This document shows, piece after piece, positions 10,080 to 22,904 of a stretch of 64,000 nt of DNA (its first letter is position 1; each line of letters starts with the position of its first letter). The notes below the pieces were generated by a model that had not been told where the DNA came from, searched no databases, and saw only the letters and a program-made list of their open reading frames with translations. The position numbers were made by a program, and so were the translations under genes. The stretch comes from Lottia gigantea (lineage: Eukaryota > Mollusca > Gastropoda > Lottiidae), in NCBI RefSeq assembly GCF_000327385.1, contig NW_008707965.1, positions 748,787-812,786 of the forward strand, read 5' to 3'.

Positions 10080-13000
10080 ATCTGTCCATGGATATCTATC
10101 ATACGATCACCTTTTTTAAATTCATTGAAACCTATAGAGATTCATCTTCCCATAAAATATAAGATATTATTCAAAATCAAGTTATCTAAACTAAAAAAAA
10201 AATTTGCCTTTTTTTACATCTAATTTGGTCCTTAATTACACTTTGAAGTCACTAAACCTGAAATTTTGTGGTTGATTGGTTTATTAAGGAGATATCAATG
10301 GTTTATAATTTTCCCACTCACAAATTTTTAAAATGATTTCAAAAAACTAATATCATTGATCAACATTTTATTGTGTTAGAGTTTCTCATTGAAATTACTA
10401 TAAAGAGTGTGAGATAGTTCTAGTTTTTGAATAGAGTATATTTAGTTCATGAAAACTCTTCACACGTGGGGACTCTCAAACAAGTGAATTCACAAGAAAC
10501 CTTGATCTATGCTCGTATAAACCTGACAAATAAAGTATGAATTTTTCAGTACAGGAAGAATCAAACTATACCTATGATTAGAAAATGTTTTTTTGTACCC
10601 CCGCTTTGTTTCTAACAAATCTAGAAATATGATTTTTATATGTTTTTGCCCCAAAATATGTGTTATAAGACAGCAAATCAATTCTATTTTCCCCAAAAAT
10701 GTTCATGTTTAAGAACTCTCTCAGATCCTCTTCAACAGGCTTGTGCCTATGTGCTTCACTGCCGCAATTTGAACCTAGAAAGTTGTCCTTCATCAAGTCA
10801 GACTGGTCGCTATTTGCACCCCTATTCTTGAGAATTGCTCTTATTTGTACCCCCAATATTGGGCATTGCTCCCATAGTATCCATACTACCTTGGCTTTGG
10901 CTTATTTGTCTGTACTCAAAATTTGTAATTAAACCTAGTGCCTTTCTGTTTATTTTTATGTCATATCAGCAATGAACCAAGTTCACAGAAGTAACAAGAG
11001 AAATATGAATCAATATAAGAATTATCTCAAAACGTCCTGAACAATACAAAGTTTTAAATATTAATCTTCTCTAATCATTAAGATCTTATGTGAAACAGTT
11101 TACAATATACAAAATAAAGATAACAAATAAACTCTAGTATTTCAGGAAATTATTTCTTTCAAGATTTTTACTAATTCATGACTATTAGACAAAATGATGA
11201 TGAAACAATTTAAACACAAGCTGTAGACAAAATGTGTAAAAAAAAAAAAATCAAAAAAAGTAATATGAATATATTATTGAGAAATGAATAGAGTTTTACA
11301 CTCAACAGATTTACAACCAACTGATTCAGTTTGATGATATAGTACATTAGTTAAAATGAAGAATTCAGTTTATAATGAAAATGATGAAAGATGGCACTTT
11401 TTAAAAAATAAAAATCAAATTTATGAGATATTCCAATGATGTCATTATCTATATGTATGTACATAATAACAAATCTAAAAAAAAAAACAATGCATAACAA
11501 TAGTTGAATTGTTTGATAAATATTTAACAAAATAGTAGATGAATAATTCTTTTGATCAAATTATGAGATTTTACAATATAAAACAAGAAAAGGAAATTCA
11601 AATCTTATTTTATTCTGATGCATAAATCGATTGTACAAAATTGAATGTTTCTTCTGTGTTTGATTATTCATGCATATCAAAACTCAATAAATTACAAATG
11701 TACCAAAAACATTTCATTTTGAAACAATGACTATTTTTGCATTAATTTTAGTAAAATTTTTCATGGATTATAATTGCAAAAGTGTAGGCGTTACTTCCTA
11801 TAATTATGTAATAAGTATTTTTTGACAAGTTTTCCATGCTTTAAACTTTTTATTCATGTATTTATAAAATTTGAAAAATAACATATGTTTCTCAAACCTC
11901 AATGGACCATAAATTTGGCGACATAATGCTAAATATCATATGCTAGGCCTTGAATTAAACTTTAACAAAGTTTTTGATCCATAATGAACAAAGACTCATT
12001 ATAACAAAAGTATATGAATAGATGTTCATAATAAGATAGGTCTCAGTACATCTCCTTGAGCAACCCCTTTTTGAATTAAATTTTTTGAATTTGAAAATTA
12101 GATAATTATCTCTTACAAAGTCGTTACAATTTCAAATTATCACCTGAAATTGACCTGGTGAGGCATGAAAAACTCAGGTAACTGGAAAATACAAACTAGC
12201 CAAGTGTGAAGAAAACAGAAAATTAACAAAAAACACAATCTTAAACTGTCAAGGCTTGGACAATGAAGCGAACAATATCTCGCTCAGTGATATCAGATTA
12301 CTAGGCATCATGGGATGTTATCTGATCCCCTTATTTGGGCGTAAATAGACTGTTAAAAATTAATATCTTTTTTAAGAGTGGACTAAACTGCCCTATTGCC
12401 CAGTGGGATATTGAAAAGTGAGCACACTGTATTTCTCATAAAGCATATGATTACAATAACTGCTTAGATAAGTTCAATTCAGGGACAATATTTGTCTTTC
12501 AAAACACAATCTCTACCGAATCATTAATAATTTGCTGAATTTCTCTCTGGGCATTTACGTGAAACCATCTCTAAAAGGCTCACAGTCTATGTTTTTCTTG
12601 AAAGGTATTCAACCCTAACAAAAGACAGTTTTGTATTTTTTTTAAAGAAATAACTATACTTAGTTTCAATTTAGACTCAGTAAATCTTCTCATTGAAACC
12701 GAGATATTGGGGGATTTTGTTTGTCTGAAGTGACCCGATTTGGAAATCCCTTAAAATCAAAAGCAAGATATATATTTCATACTTTTCAAAAGGTCTTAAT
12801 ATCACCAAGAGTAGGCCTGAATATAACTGTCAAAATTCAAATTTAGAAGACAATAGTCCAAACTATTATATCAGCTATTAGCACAACCCATAGTAATGTG
12901 ATGCTTTTTTCCAGCTTTGAATTCAGATTTTTTGAAATCATTCATTTAGATTTCTTCTGGTAGATTGAATATTTTTTGTAATGTAACTCAAAATAAAGAA

Positions 13001-13310
13001 GAGAGGTAATTAATGGAAAACAACCATAGTTCTGTAAGATCTTGTATATCAGCACATCCTTAACCAAACATCAATAATGTAATTTGGATTACCCATGCCT
13101 AAACAGAAGACATAAGTGCAACTTGAGCAAGGGGACTCATTCATTCAAGGTCACCAACATTTTGCACTTTAATAATGGTATCCTTTGTATATGAGATCAG
13201 GTACATCAGAGTGACCAAACAATCGAGGCTAATTATAATCTAATAAAGATCATCCAGTCATTCAGCCAATACAGCAGTTATTTGAACAGTTGCTGAACGA
13301 ACAAATTGAC
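10080..13310. other. Intron sequence, nothing recognised
   Basis: AT-rich non-coding DNA with homopolymer runs. One 92-codon open frame at 10578-10856 (minus) is noted among the findings. No exon, repeat array or RNA gene was recognised. Confidence 0.5.
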
Positions 13311-13319
13311 TGACCTGGG

Positions 13320-14530
13320 TTGAAAGAACGTGTGACCTCAGTCTAGTCGGAATTTAGTTTTAATCTGGGAAGAAAGGGAAGTAAAAAGGGGCCAACGTTT
13401 GTTTATAGTCGGACATGTTGAAAATAAAGAAATCGCGACAACTCAAGGATAATGAGAGAAAAATATGTCTCTGATTCGCCCAATTAGAGTGAATTAATTT
13501 TAGGAATTTTGTGATTCTACAACTTGCACCTGACTTTGACTGGATGCACCTGACTTCAACTGGACAATCAAGCCTAAACAAACATAAATTAGAAGGCTAC
13601 TGGTAGATCAAAGCTTTTGTTTTCATTGCAGACAGGATGGATTGACAAAGTGGTTATTCAAGGCCTGATCATTTAGTGCCATTCATAAGAGACCTTATGT
13701 TCAAGACTGAATGATTTCTGCTCAATAAATGTATCACCTGTTTCAATACACCGATGTAGTTACGAACATAGTAACAAACGCACGTCTGTCCGTGGACAGT
13801 TGCCATGTAAACAGTTGTCATGGTCATGTTATATTTTATTTCCTAATCCTTTCTGATTAACGAACTATTGTCATAGCAACCATACCTCTACAGTGGCTCC
13901 ACAACGAAACTAGTTTTTTCTTCGCCGAAATATTTCTACACCCTCGTGTAAATTGTTGTCGCTTCAAAAAGTCATGGGTGACATCAGGGACGAACATGTC
14001 GGCTTTTAAAAATCTAATTTGAAGAAAGTTTAGCACCTTTGGCTGAAAGATTTTCATCAAACAGTTCTTTTAAATCAGCGGCCATCTTGACTCAGACATG
14101 GATATTCTCATGTTTCTGTGTTGGTTTTAGATATTCCTTAAATCTACTGCCATTTCTTAAAGAAGGAAGTCAATTTTTTTTCAATTTGAAGATGGTTTTG
14201 ACTATGATGCAAACTTTGATCTTCGAAGTCAACCATCTTGGTAATATTTTACAGATGAGAGTACGGCTTTGAAATTTTCATGAATGACAAGCTTCAGCAG
14301 GTTCGGATTTCTGATCCAATTGCTCCATCCAGCCATCCTTTTAGATTTTCTACACTGTTTTCTGAAAGTTTGAGATAATAAAAATTTGTACCAGCATTCC
14401 AGCAAGATAATTCCGTTAATCAAAATCTTGTCTAAAGCATGGCAATTCGAGAGCAAAAGTAGAATAGCAGTTCCTCCAAAGATCTTACTTTTTGCATCTG
14501 ATTGGTTAATGAAAATGGTTAGCGCCATTT
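13320..14530. promoter_or_regulatory. CpG-rich islet inside intron 1
   Basis: About 23 CpGs lie in 13321-14280 by my count, against about 5 per kb in other intron stretches. The islet contains X-box-like motifs (13799-13812, 13867-13880) and, on the minus strand, a YY1-like AAGATGGCCGC at 14088-14078 whose ATG opens a 23-codon frame. In a methylated gene body such an islet is likely to be an unmethylated promoter or enhancer. That function is inferred. Confidence 0.4.
13799..13880. promoter_or_regulatory. Two RFX X-box-like sites
   Basis: GTTGCCATGTAAAC (13799-13812) differs from the X-box consensus GTTNCCATGGNAAC at one position, and ATTGTCATAGCAAC (13867-13880) fits the looser RYYNYYN-RRNRAC form. 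RFX factors bind such sites in ciliary and neuronal genes. Motif matches alone are weak evidence; the spacing of 68 bases within a CpG-rich islet raises interest. Confidence 0.3.
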
Positions 14531-15404
14531 GGTTGCAATGAAGGAACCCTAGTTATGAAGTAGTACCATGCTTAGTGTTCTATGATCTCTAGGTTAGCGC
14601 TAAAGTGTTCGTTATCCATCATTGCTTCAGAAAGAATATGTATATAAGCCTATAGACATGTTTACCTAAGGGCAATTTAACTTTGCATCAAATCAATAAA
14701 ACAATCAAGGAAAATAAAAATTCCCATCAAAATTTCATTATTAAACCCCCAGGTTGCATTAAAACCATTTGAATCTCTGTGTGATCTTTTACTATCGCAT
14801 CTTTTATTCAAAATGTGATGAGCTTTTCATAAGAAAAAGACTAACGAGATATTAATGCATTGCATGTCTTTGCCAATTAAGAATACTGCATCAGTTAGAA
14901 TGTTATTTGATCAAGACTGTCCATTTCTTTTAAAAACTGAGGCAGGCATGCTTACTTCTTTCAAAACACCCAACATCATCTAACCACATTTAAGATACCC
15001 TCAGTAAAATCTGATGTTTGGTTTGTCGAAATAAAAACCTACAAATGTCCCAAACTCTATTTCTAGTACCCTTCAATAGGAATCCAATTCTTTTCTTCAC
15101 CAAGACAGAAAACCAGTAATTTGACAGAAAATCTATGGTAAGAAAATTTATGATGTTGTTGAGTAGAAATCTAATTATTACTTGTATTATAGTAATCTAC
15201 AGGTAAATCAATACCTGGTCAACTCGTTAGATCAGGTGTAGACAACTTTCATAGAAATATAGACTAGATTATTTCACTTTGAAACTTTTGAGAAAGCAAC
15301 TTGAATACCCTTTCACTATTAACATTTTTTGTTTTTTGCAACTTTGAAAGACTATCTTATAATTTGCAACAAATGCAACTATTCAAGAACACTATAGAAT
15401 TTGA

Positions 15405-15875
15405 TAGAGTATGAATTGAAAACTATTTAAGTGTTTATCAATATCTCAGATTGAGTCAGGCATGACCAGCAAAACTAACTGACTACTCTGTAGAGCAGAG
15501 ACATGACTGGCAGAGTTTGAGTATAATTTATAAATGAATTAATTATATAAGACTGTTTGAGTTTTAGTCAGACATGACAGGTAAATATGTAAAAATGTTT
15601 GGAGTATATTGAAAACTAGTTACAGGTATATGAACTGTTCAGATTTTGTCAGACATGACTGGTAAATACAACTTAACCAACAGCCCTGTAGAGTTTGAAA
15701 TGGTATATGTTGAAACTAATTAAATGAATCCACAGCCATAAAGTATATTAAAACTTATTAATGATAGGTTGATAGTTACCAATATTGTAAATGACTGGCA
15801 TGACCAGCAAACTTTGACAACAAGCATGAAGAGTTTGATAGAGTATATTGAAAACTAATTAAAAGGTAAATGTAG
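15405..15875. repeat. Degenerate tandem repeat around a GACATGACTGGCAAA motif
   Basis: The blocks CAGGCATGACCAGCAAA, CAGACATGACAGGTAAA, CAGACATGACTGGTAAA and TGGCATGACCAGCAAA alternate with AGAGTATATTGAAAACTAATT-like blocks, roughly every 80-150 bases. Related single fragments lie at about 37755-37810 and 38755-38840, so the unit is also dispersed. The family is not recognised. Confidence 0.6.
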
Positions 15876-15889
15876 AAGACCACACCTCC

Positions 15890-18800
15890 AGAGTAAACAA
15901 TAATCACCTACTGTTTCTATAACTAATGTCTATATTACCTGATAGAATATTGATGGTGTATAACCAACAGGTGAGACAGACACGCTTAGAAATATTACAA
16001 AAATTCTGAAATTCACTAGACTACAGAAATTCTTTTAATAGTTTTCTTTTACTAGGCCTGACGACATTTCTATTATGCATGGAGTTTGGGGTAAGTCTGG
16101 TATGGAGTTGGAATAATGAAAAACATTTTATGGATAATTGGAATGGTGTAAATAGATAATATAAGCATCCCAATACACATAATAAGGTTAGAAAACCTCC
16201 TTTAACAGCAGTCAGAAATGGAAGTTTTATTGTTTTTTCAAGGGAATAATTTGATGACTCTGTATTTTTAATGATTTTAATTTGGAAACATATACAGATG
16301 CTATATTTCTATCTGTGATTCACTCAAATAAGAAAAAAATACATCATTTATTTTAGTGATTTCCTGAATGTTGCGTTGTTGATCATTATCTAACAATAAA
16401 TACAATCAATTTTATATAATAACATGTTAGACATAAAAAAAGAGGAAGTCTCAAAAAGTGTCATAGAAAAAAGAAAAATCTATAAACTAACACACTAAAG
16501 TCTGTTAAAAATGAGTACGTGGATAAATCTAGTTCAAATTAAAATTTAGTTCATAAAAATCAGTTTATTATCCTGTTCAAACTCAATTTATTTTTCTTAA
16601 ACTAATAAACCAATATTTAAAAATTGGGTGACCAATATTTAGCTTTACAATCGATAAAAGGTCATCTTCATTAGTACAAATCCATTGCAGAAAGGTAGGT
16701 TCATTTCCAGTGCACACAAGAAAGCAGATTATTCTTTTAAAAAATATCAGGCCCTGTAGGTTATTTCAAGAATTGGCCAGTGTTACCCTCATCCCTTCAT
16801 ATATAACAAAAGAAGATCTTAGAAATTTTTGCTCAATTGTAGAAATTTGTTCTGAATTTCTGAATATTACAGCTTCTATTTAAAGTGCACCCATTTTTGC
16901 TGCTGTACTGTTGTTTTATACTGCAGTCCTGATGTTACTGAACTGAAGGTTTTTGAACCAGAAGTTTCTTAACATGTAAATCTGTGTGTTTTAAACATGT
17001 TAATATTTAATATTTGATATTGGCCAGAGAAAGAAGATACAGTCAACAGTCCGCATTTTTACCATCAATTTTCATGAAGTTCTTTAAATAGACAATTTTT
17101 ATTTCAAGTCCATTCAAATTTACTTGTTAAAAACTTCACAAATTTCACAAATCTTTGCATAGGTTGAAAAAGTGATTGAATTTGTTTGAAGGCTGTTTAC
17201 CGAACATAATACATAAATTTGGGCAGAAATAAGAGGTCATTATGCAAAATTAAAATGTTTATTAAAATCCCTTTTGGATAAGTCTGCTTTATAAGATTAA
17301 ATTTTTTTATTTTTAACCAAACCTTTATATCTGTATAACCATCAAAGCAAGCTAATCAGTCAGTTTCCAGATTGTTTGATCAACTCCTCTTTGATGTCTT
17401 GATCACCCAGACTTCTGAAGTTCACAGGAATAAAAGGAAATTTAAAATCTGAGGAGCAACAAATAGATTATAATTAATGCCCTTGACACACAATCTCCAC
17501 GGCATGTTAATTCAGTAGAAAAATGGCCTCATTGTTTTAAGATATTGACCAATCTGTTCTCTTTAAAAAATTTCACTTTGACTCGTGTGAAAAATTTTGA
17601 CTTCTGATGGGAGAATGTCAAATATCTTCAGCTTGATTTTGAAATTTTGTTTACTCAAAAATTTGACCTTTGACATAGAATTAATTTGAGTAGATACAGA
17701 TTATTTTTGATGAATTTATGTGACTTCGTATTCTACTATTCTCAGATCAGATGATTTGACACCTTTTTGTCCATGATAAATATTCTGCGGATTTAAATTT
17801 TCTTTTTTTAAATCTTGTTTTGTATTTTAAATTTTTTTTTGTATTTTGGTTTCTTGTTAATTCTTTTGTATGCCCTAAGGATGCCTTTAACAAATGCATA
17901 TGGACTAAATATTTTGTTCCTTTCTTCGACTAAGAGCTCAATTGAGGTTTAGTTTAGGAATCATGTTGAACTGATAATAGAAACTTGAAACTTACACAGC
18001 TCTCATAAAATACTTTCGAATGGTGTCATACAGCTGAATTTCAGCTTAAAAAACTAATTTTGGTAGAACAACAAACAATACCATTTTCAAATATTACAGA
18101 TAGTAATCTTTATTGTAAAAAATTTAAAAGGATATGCCATAAAATGAACATATATTAATACATGAATAATACACTTCAAATAGACAAAAGCTACCTTCTT
18201 TAAAACTATAATCCTCAACTCATAAAATTTTTATAAGAAAGGGAAACTTTATCTTCACAATAAAAAGGACTTAAAATTTGAATTTTTGATATATTTCATA
18301 TTTGCTTATGAAATTTTAAAACGTATTGACTTAATGTAGGGCCATTATTTCAGTCAGGTTTCCTCTGTGATTAAATAAAGTGCATGAATCAGAGAAATTT
18401 GAGATTTGTTTGTGGAAGGGTTGATATGAAAATAAGACAAACATGTGATAAAATGCTAATGTTTGGTTTATTGACAGAAAAATGACACAGAACAAACTTT
18501 CCTTTATTTAATACACACCTTTTGAGATAGGAGACATTTCCTTAAGAGTTTTACTTTCAATGAGTAATCTGCATTAATTTAAAGTGTAAAAACTTACTGA
18601 AAACTCTGTTGTTATCGTTTGTCGTTCCTCAACAATACTTCAACAGACCGGTCCATAAATTTAATGATATTTCCTTAATTGTTTCAGGTGTTTTAAGGGG
18701 AAGATTCCCTTTTCTGTAGTTTTGACTTTTTCCATCAAAACTACACTGTAATTAATCAAAAAAATCAACCATGCACTAAAGTTTCTTTCAGATAAGCAAA

Positions 18801-19250
18801 AAACTGTTATAAAAAATTAAATTTACAGTGAACCACATCCTAGAGGGTGCAGTTTATTTGGTTTATTTATCTTGATCTAAAATTCACAAGTTTGATTGAA
18901 ATGTTTGGTTTAGAATTTAAATGTAAACTTAACTTTTTAACAAAATTTACTGTTTAATGTGAAAAAAGAGACACAAAATAACTCTTTGCCAGTATCTGGT
19001 ATGTTACTTTTGACATCCTTAAGCACTAGTGAACAATATTTGATTGTAAGAAGAGAGAAAGGAACAATTTTGTTTACAAGGAAAAGAGCTTAGGTTTCTG
19101 TCTGCCATTTTTCTTCTGTTGACTTGAATTATGAGGAAAGATGATGTAATCAAGGTCACCAGTTTTTTGGGAAAATATGATACAGCAATGATTGCTCTTA
19201 AATACAACACACATCAATAATTTATTAACTTTCAGCCAACAAATTTAATA
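15890..19250. other. Intron sequence, nothing recognised
   Basis: Very AT-rich and CpG-poor DNA. No exon, repeat array or mobile element was recognised. Confidence 0.5.
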
Positions 19251-19259
19251 AGTGTTATC

Positions 19260-19900
19260 TGCGGAAGTCTTTCTATTATAAACAGTTTACAATAATTTCC
19301 CAGATTTATCACGTCCATGAGAAAAAGGTGAGCGAGAAAAAGTGACTGATTTTGCCGACAATTCAAAACAACATACTAGATCACAACAACCAATCAAATC
19401 AATAACATAGATGAAAAGATATCGAGGGTATATCACAAATTATGTCGAGCGAATCTCAGAGATAAAATCTGGATTCAGACCACCACTATCAATATATCAT
19501 CAATGATATCATCTGGACCTAGGCTACAATTTTCACTGTATGAACAGTGATTATAGCCCTTATCAATACGGATACAGGCCACAATTAATTCTTTATCAGA
19601 TCTCAGCTCAGTTGATCGTGACTATTGATAGGTCTACATTATTTATTTGACTCGCATGATTTCATCAACCAAAATTACTTCAAAAAGTAAATACAATTAT
19701 CTGCCCATTTTCATCTGAATATTCACAACAAATGTCTTTTCATCGTGTTTGTTGGTTTCTTAATTAAGTTGAATAATTAATTAGATTATATTCATTAGTG
19801 GACAACAAAAATCAAAATGGCTAGACTAATTATTGAATCAAATTTTAATGTGGAAAGTTTATTGGCTTTGTCTCGCGTAATCATTAAAAAGTTCAAGTAA
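19260..19900. promoter_or_regulatory. Candidate intronic regulatory block
   Basis: About 10 CpGs occur in 19261-19680, and the flank to 19900 holds TTAATTAAG, AATTAATTAG and CTAATTATT homeodomain-type cores. A non-coding block with both more CpG and denser motif content than its surroundings may be an enhancer. There is no direct evidence of function. Confidence 0.25.
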
Positions 19901-20746
19901 AATTTAATTAATTTTGACATTTTTTCTAAATTAGTATGTTCTATAGATGAAAGTTAAAACTTTTGACCAAATTGCTACCAAATGCAGATATATTTCCATT
20001 TTTTCAAACTTAAATCACAAAGCTTTCAGAAGCTAGGATCTTCTTCAAAGAGTGCAAGATCTGAAAACATACAAGAAGTATTCTGCAGAACATAGTGAGA
20101 AAGTCTTAAAAGATATAGTCTGAGCACTGAAACCACTTGTTTAAGTTCAAAGAAATGCATGATCAAAGTGATCAATTTGTAAAAAAACAGTGATTATTCT
20201 TTGCACTAATCCACTTGTTTGAAAACAAACACTTCAAAAAATCAAATCCGAAAAAATTTGAATTGCAAATTATTTTGACTAGTTCATCAAAATTCGTCTC
20301 TGCATCTCTACTCTCCATAATAATCTCTAGCTAGTTTTCACACTGTAACTTGATCAAAAACAAGTGCACCATTTAACTCTCGAATCTCCCTGTATCAACA
20401 TTTACTTTTACTTATGTTTTATTTGAACTTTTTTTTAACTTTTTAAATCCTTGAAGGTGTTTTGCATTTAAAATGTTTAGCAAATAGAGCTGTATTAGCT
20501 GTTTAAAGCGAGTTTTAGTTAACATTTTCACTTGCAGAGCGTCATCAGGGTCAGCACTCCTCTCTTGCAGCACATAGGCAATAGATAGGCATCTATAACG
20601 TCGAATTCTATTGACAACTCTTTATCAAAATTTTAATTGAAGTGGCACACTACAGTACAGTTCACAGTAGCATACAGCATTCAAAAAGTGCAAACATGCA
20701 CCATAGTGCAAGATGTCTGCCATGCCAGAAATAATCCATTTTGCTT

Positions 20747-21710
20747 CTTACCTGCAGTAAAGACAATCATATCTGCAGTAAAGACAATCATACCTGGTAC
20801 CTGCAGTAAAGACAATCATACTTGCAGTAAAGACAATCATACCTGCAGTAAAGACAATAATACCCGGTACCTGCAGTAAAGGCAATCATACCTGCAGTAA
20901 AGACAATCATACCTGCAGTAAAGACAATAATACCCGGTACCTGCAGTAAAGGCAATCATACCTGCAGTAAAGACAATCATACCTGCAGTAAAAACAATCA
21001 TACCTGCAGTAAAGACAATAATACCGGTACCTGCAGTAAAGGCAATCATACCTGCAGTAAAGACAATAATACCCGGTACCTGCAATAAAGACAATCATAC
21101 CTGCAGTAAAGACAATCATACCCGGTACCTGCAGTAAAGACAATCATACCTGCAGTAAAGACAATCATACCCGGTACCTGCAGTAAAGACAATCATACCT
21201 GCAGTAAAGACAATCATACCTGGTACCTGCAGTAAAGACAATCATACCTGCAGTAAAGACAATCATACCCAGTACCTGCAATAAAGACAATCATACCTGC
21301 AGTAAAGACAATAATACCCGGTACCTGCAATAAAGACAATCATACCTGCAGTAAAGACAATAATACCTGGTACCTGCAATAAAGACAATCATACCTGCAG
21401 TAAAGACAATCATACCCGGTACCTGCAGTAAAGACAATCATACCTGCAGTAAAGACAATCATACCTGCAGTAAAGACAATCATACCTGCAGTAAAGACAA
21501 TCATACCTGGTACCTGCAGTAAAGACAATCATACCTGCAGTAAAGACAATCATACCCGGTACCTGCAATAAAGACAATCATACCTGCAGTAAAGACAATA
21601 ATACCTGGTACCTGCAATAAAGACAATCATACCTGCAGTAAAGACAATCATACCCGGTACCTGCAGTAAAGACAATCATACCTGCAGTAAAGACAATCAT
21701 ACCCAGTAAA
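20747..21710 (-). repeat. 21/28-bp minisatellite, about 40 units
   Basis: About 40 units built on CTGCAGTAAAGACAATCATA run head to tail. From about 21081 a 21-base unit and a 28-base unit (extended by CCGGTAC) mostly alternate, giving a 49-base higher-order period, with a run of shorter units at 21424-21516. Variation is concentrated at a few sites, chiefly the CpG in the long unit (CCCGGT, CCTGGT, CCCAGT) and GCAGTAAAG/GCAATAAAG. Each unit contains a PstI site. On the minus strand, which is the sense strand of the host gene, each unit reads TTGTCTTTACTGCAG followed by GTATGA or GTACC, and the last unit is followed by GTAAGA. The open frames across the array are by-products of the repeat. Confidence 0.95.
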
Positions 21711-22200
21711 AAACAGTACAAGGGCAGAATGCAATTAAAATGTCAAATTAATACCTTGAAGGAGCAATATTTCATTTTGAATTTCTACAACCAAAATTAC
21801 TTTAAACCTTCCTCCTCAATTTTCTTCTAAATTAGCCTCATAATTTTTCTGAAAATTGGCTTCATTTTTTAACCAAAAACTAATTTTTCACTCAAATCTA
21901 TATTTTTTGACATAAGCCATAAATTGTAAGATTGGCCAGTGATATACAGATAGTTATAATAATCCTATTTTTCATGTCAAACTTCTCCTTAGTTCAGAAT
22001 TCATCCTTCATCTTTATGGAATGATACATTTCTGTGATAAACAAGATGAAATAGATTTAGATTGAAAACTAGAAAACTGGTGATAAGTTTTTCAAATTTT
22101 GTTAAGTAATTTATAGTTTATAATTATAGACAAAAGTAGAAGGGTTGATATGAGCCCATTAGCAAGTTATCTACAGCGTAAGCACAAATAAGGCTCAATA
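21711..22200. other. Intron sequence, nothing recognised
   Basis: AT-rich spacer between the minisatellite and the hammerhead-like element copy at 22201. No feature seen. Confidence 0.5.
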
Positions 22201-22283
22201 TTAAATAACAGAACACAATTTTATGGTATTCTACTCCTTAGTTTTATTACGACGTTTCAACAATCTACATTGTCATCTTCAGG
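22201..22283 (-). mobile_element. Hammerhead-like element family, copy A
   Basis: On the minus strand this reads CCTGAAGATGACAATGTAG, ATTGTTGAAACGTCG, AATAAAACTAAGGAGTAG and then ACCATAAAATTGTGTTC. It is an inverted copy of the element at 26751-26894. It contains a CTGAAGA box, a possible 6-bp stem (GACAAT/ATTGTT) and a GAAAC box, the three sequence blocks of a hammerhead core, though there is one extra base before the stem. Known hammerhead-bearing elements in molluscs and cnidarians are Penelope-like elements and small retrozymes; membership is inference. Confidence 0.5.
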
Positions 22284-22904
22284 TGTGAGCAAAGAGCACA
22301 AAATATTATAAGCCAAATATTGAATTTGTTTCAAAATTCACGAATTTTCAATGCTTGACTAATGATTACTCATCCATTATTCATTAATAACAGTCAGTTG
22401 TAATCAAATTTTGCATTTGACCGAAATTGAAAGGCAAACATTGGCAAACATATTCTTGATGTTGGGTAGAGGCTTTCCATTCTCAAAACATTTAATAATC
22501 TAGGTAAAATATACATCAATGCCTTATCATTGCTTAGAGTACAAATGGTAAAAAGAACAAATTATGCTCCAAAAAATTCTTGTTCAATATATAGGGCTAT
22601 CAACCAGACACTTTTTCCACTTCAATCCTGGATTTAACAATATTTGGTAAAATATACTTCAGGTCAAAATGGTGTCTTGATCAAAAATTATTTTCAGACC
22701 CAGTCTGGAATTCAACAATCTATCTCAGGTGAAATATTCTTCGGGGTCAGCATAGTATCTTTGATCTAAAACTCAATCCCTAGTGTTGGTAAAAATGATA
22801 AGTATATAATATGGTAACATATTTAACAGGTCTGTTTAGAATAAAGATACAAATTGATTAGAAAAACAAGTTGTGATGAAAATTAACATATTCTACAGCT
22901 GTTC

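Noticed and set aside
13509-13566. Short tandem CACCTGACTT-TGACTGGAT duplication
   Set aside because: Two units of about 20 bases only; too small to interpret beyond local slippage.
14229-14528. 99-codon minus-strand frame in the CpG-rich islet
   Set aside because: No recognisable domain, and another frame of the same strand contains the YY1-like start; it seems a chance frame in a less AT-rich region.
20637-21528. Several 60-85-codon frames across the minisatellite
   Set aside because: They arise because the 21-base unit is a multiple of three and lacks stops in some frames; the products are simple repeats such as IVFTAGM and no start context or splice sites support them.
20747-21710. CRISPR-like direct repeat array
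   Set aside because: Units abut without unique spacers and the surrounding DNA is eukaryotic; it is a minisatellite.
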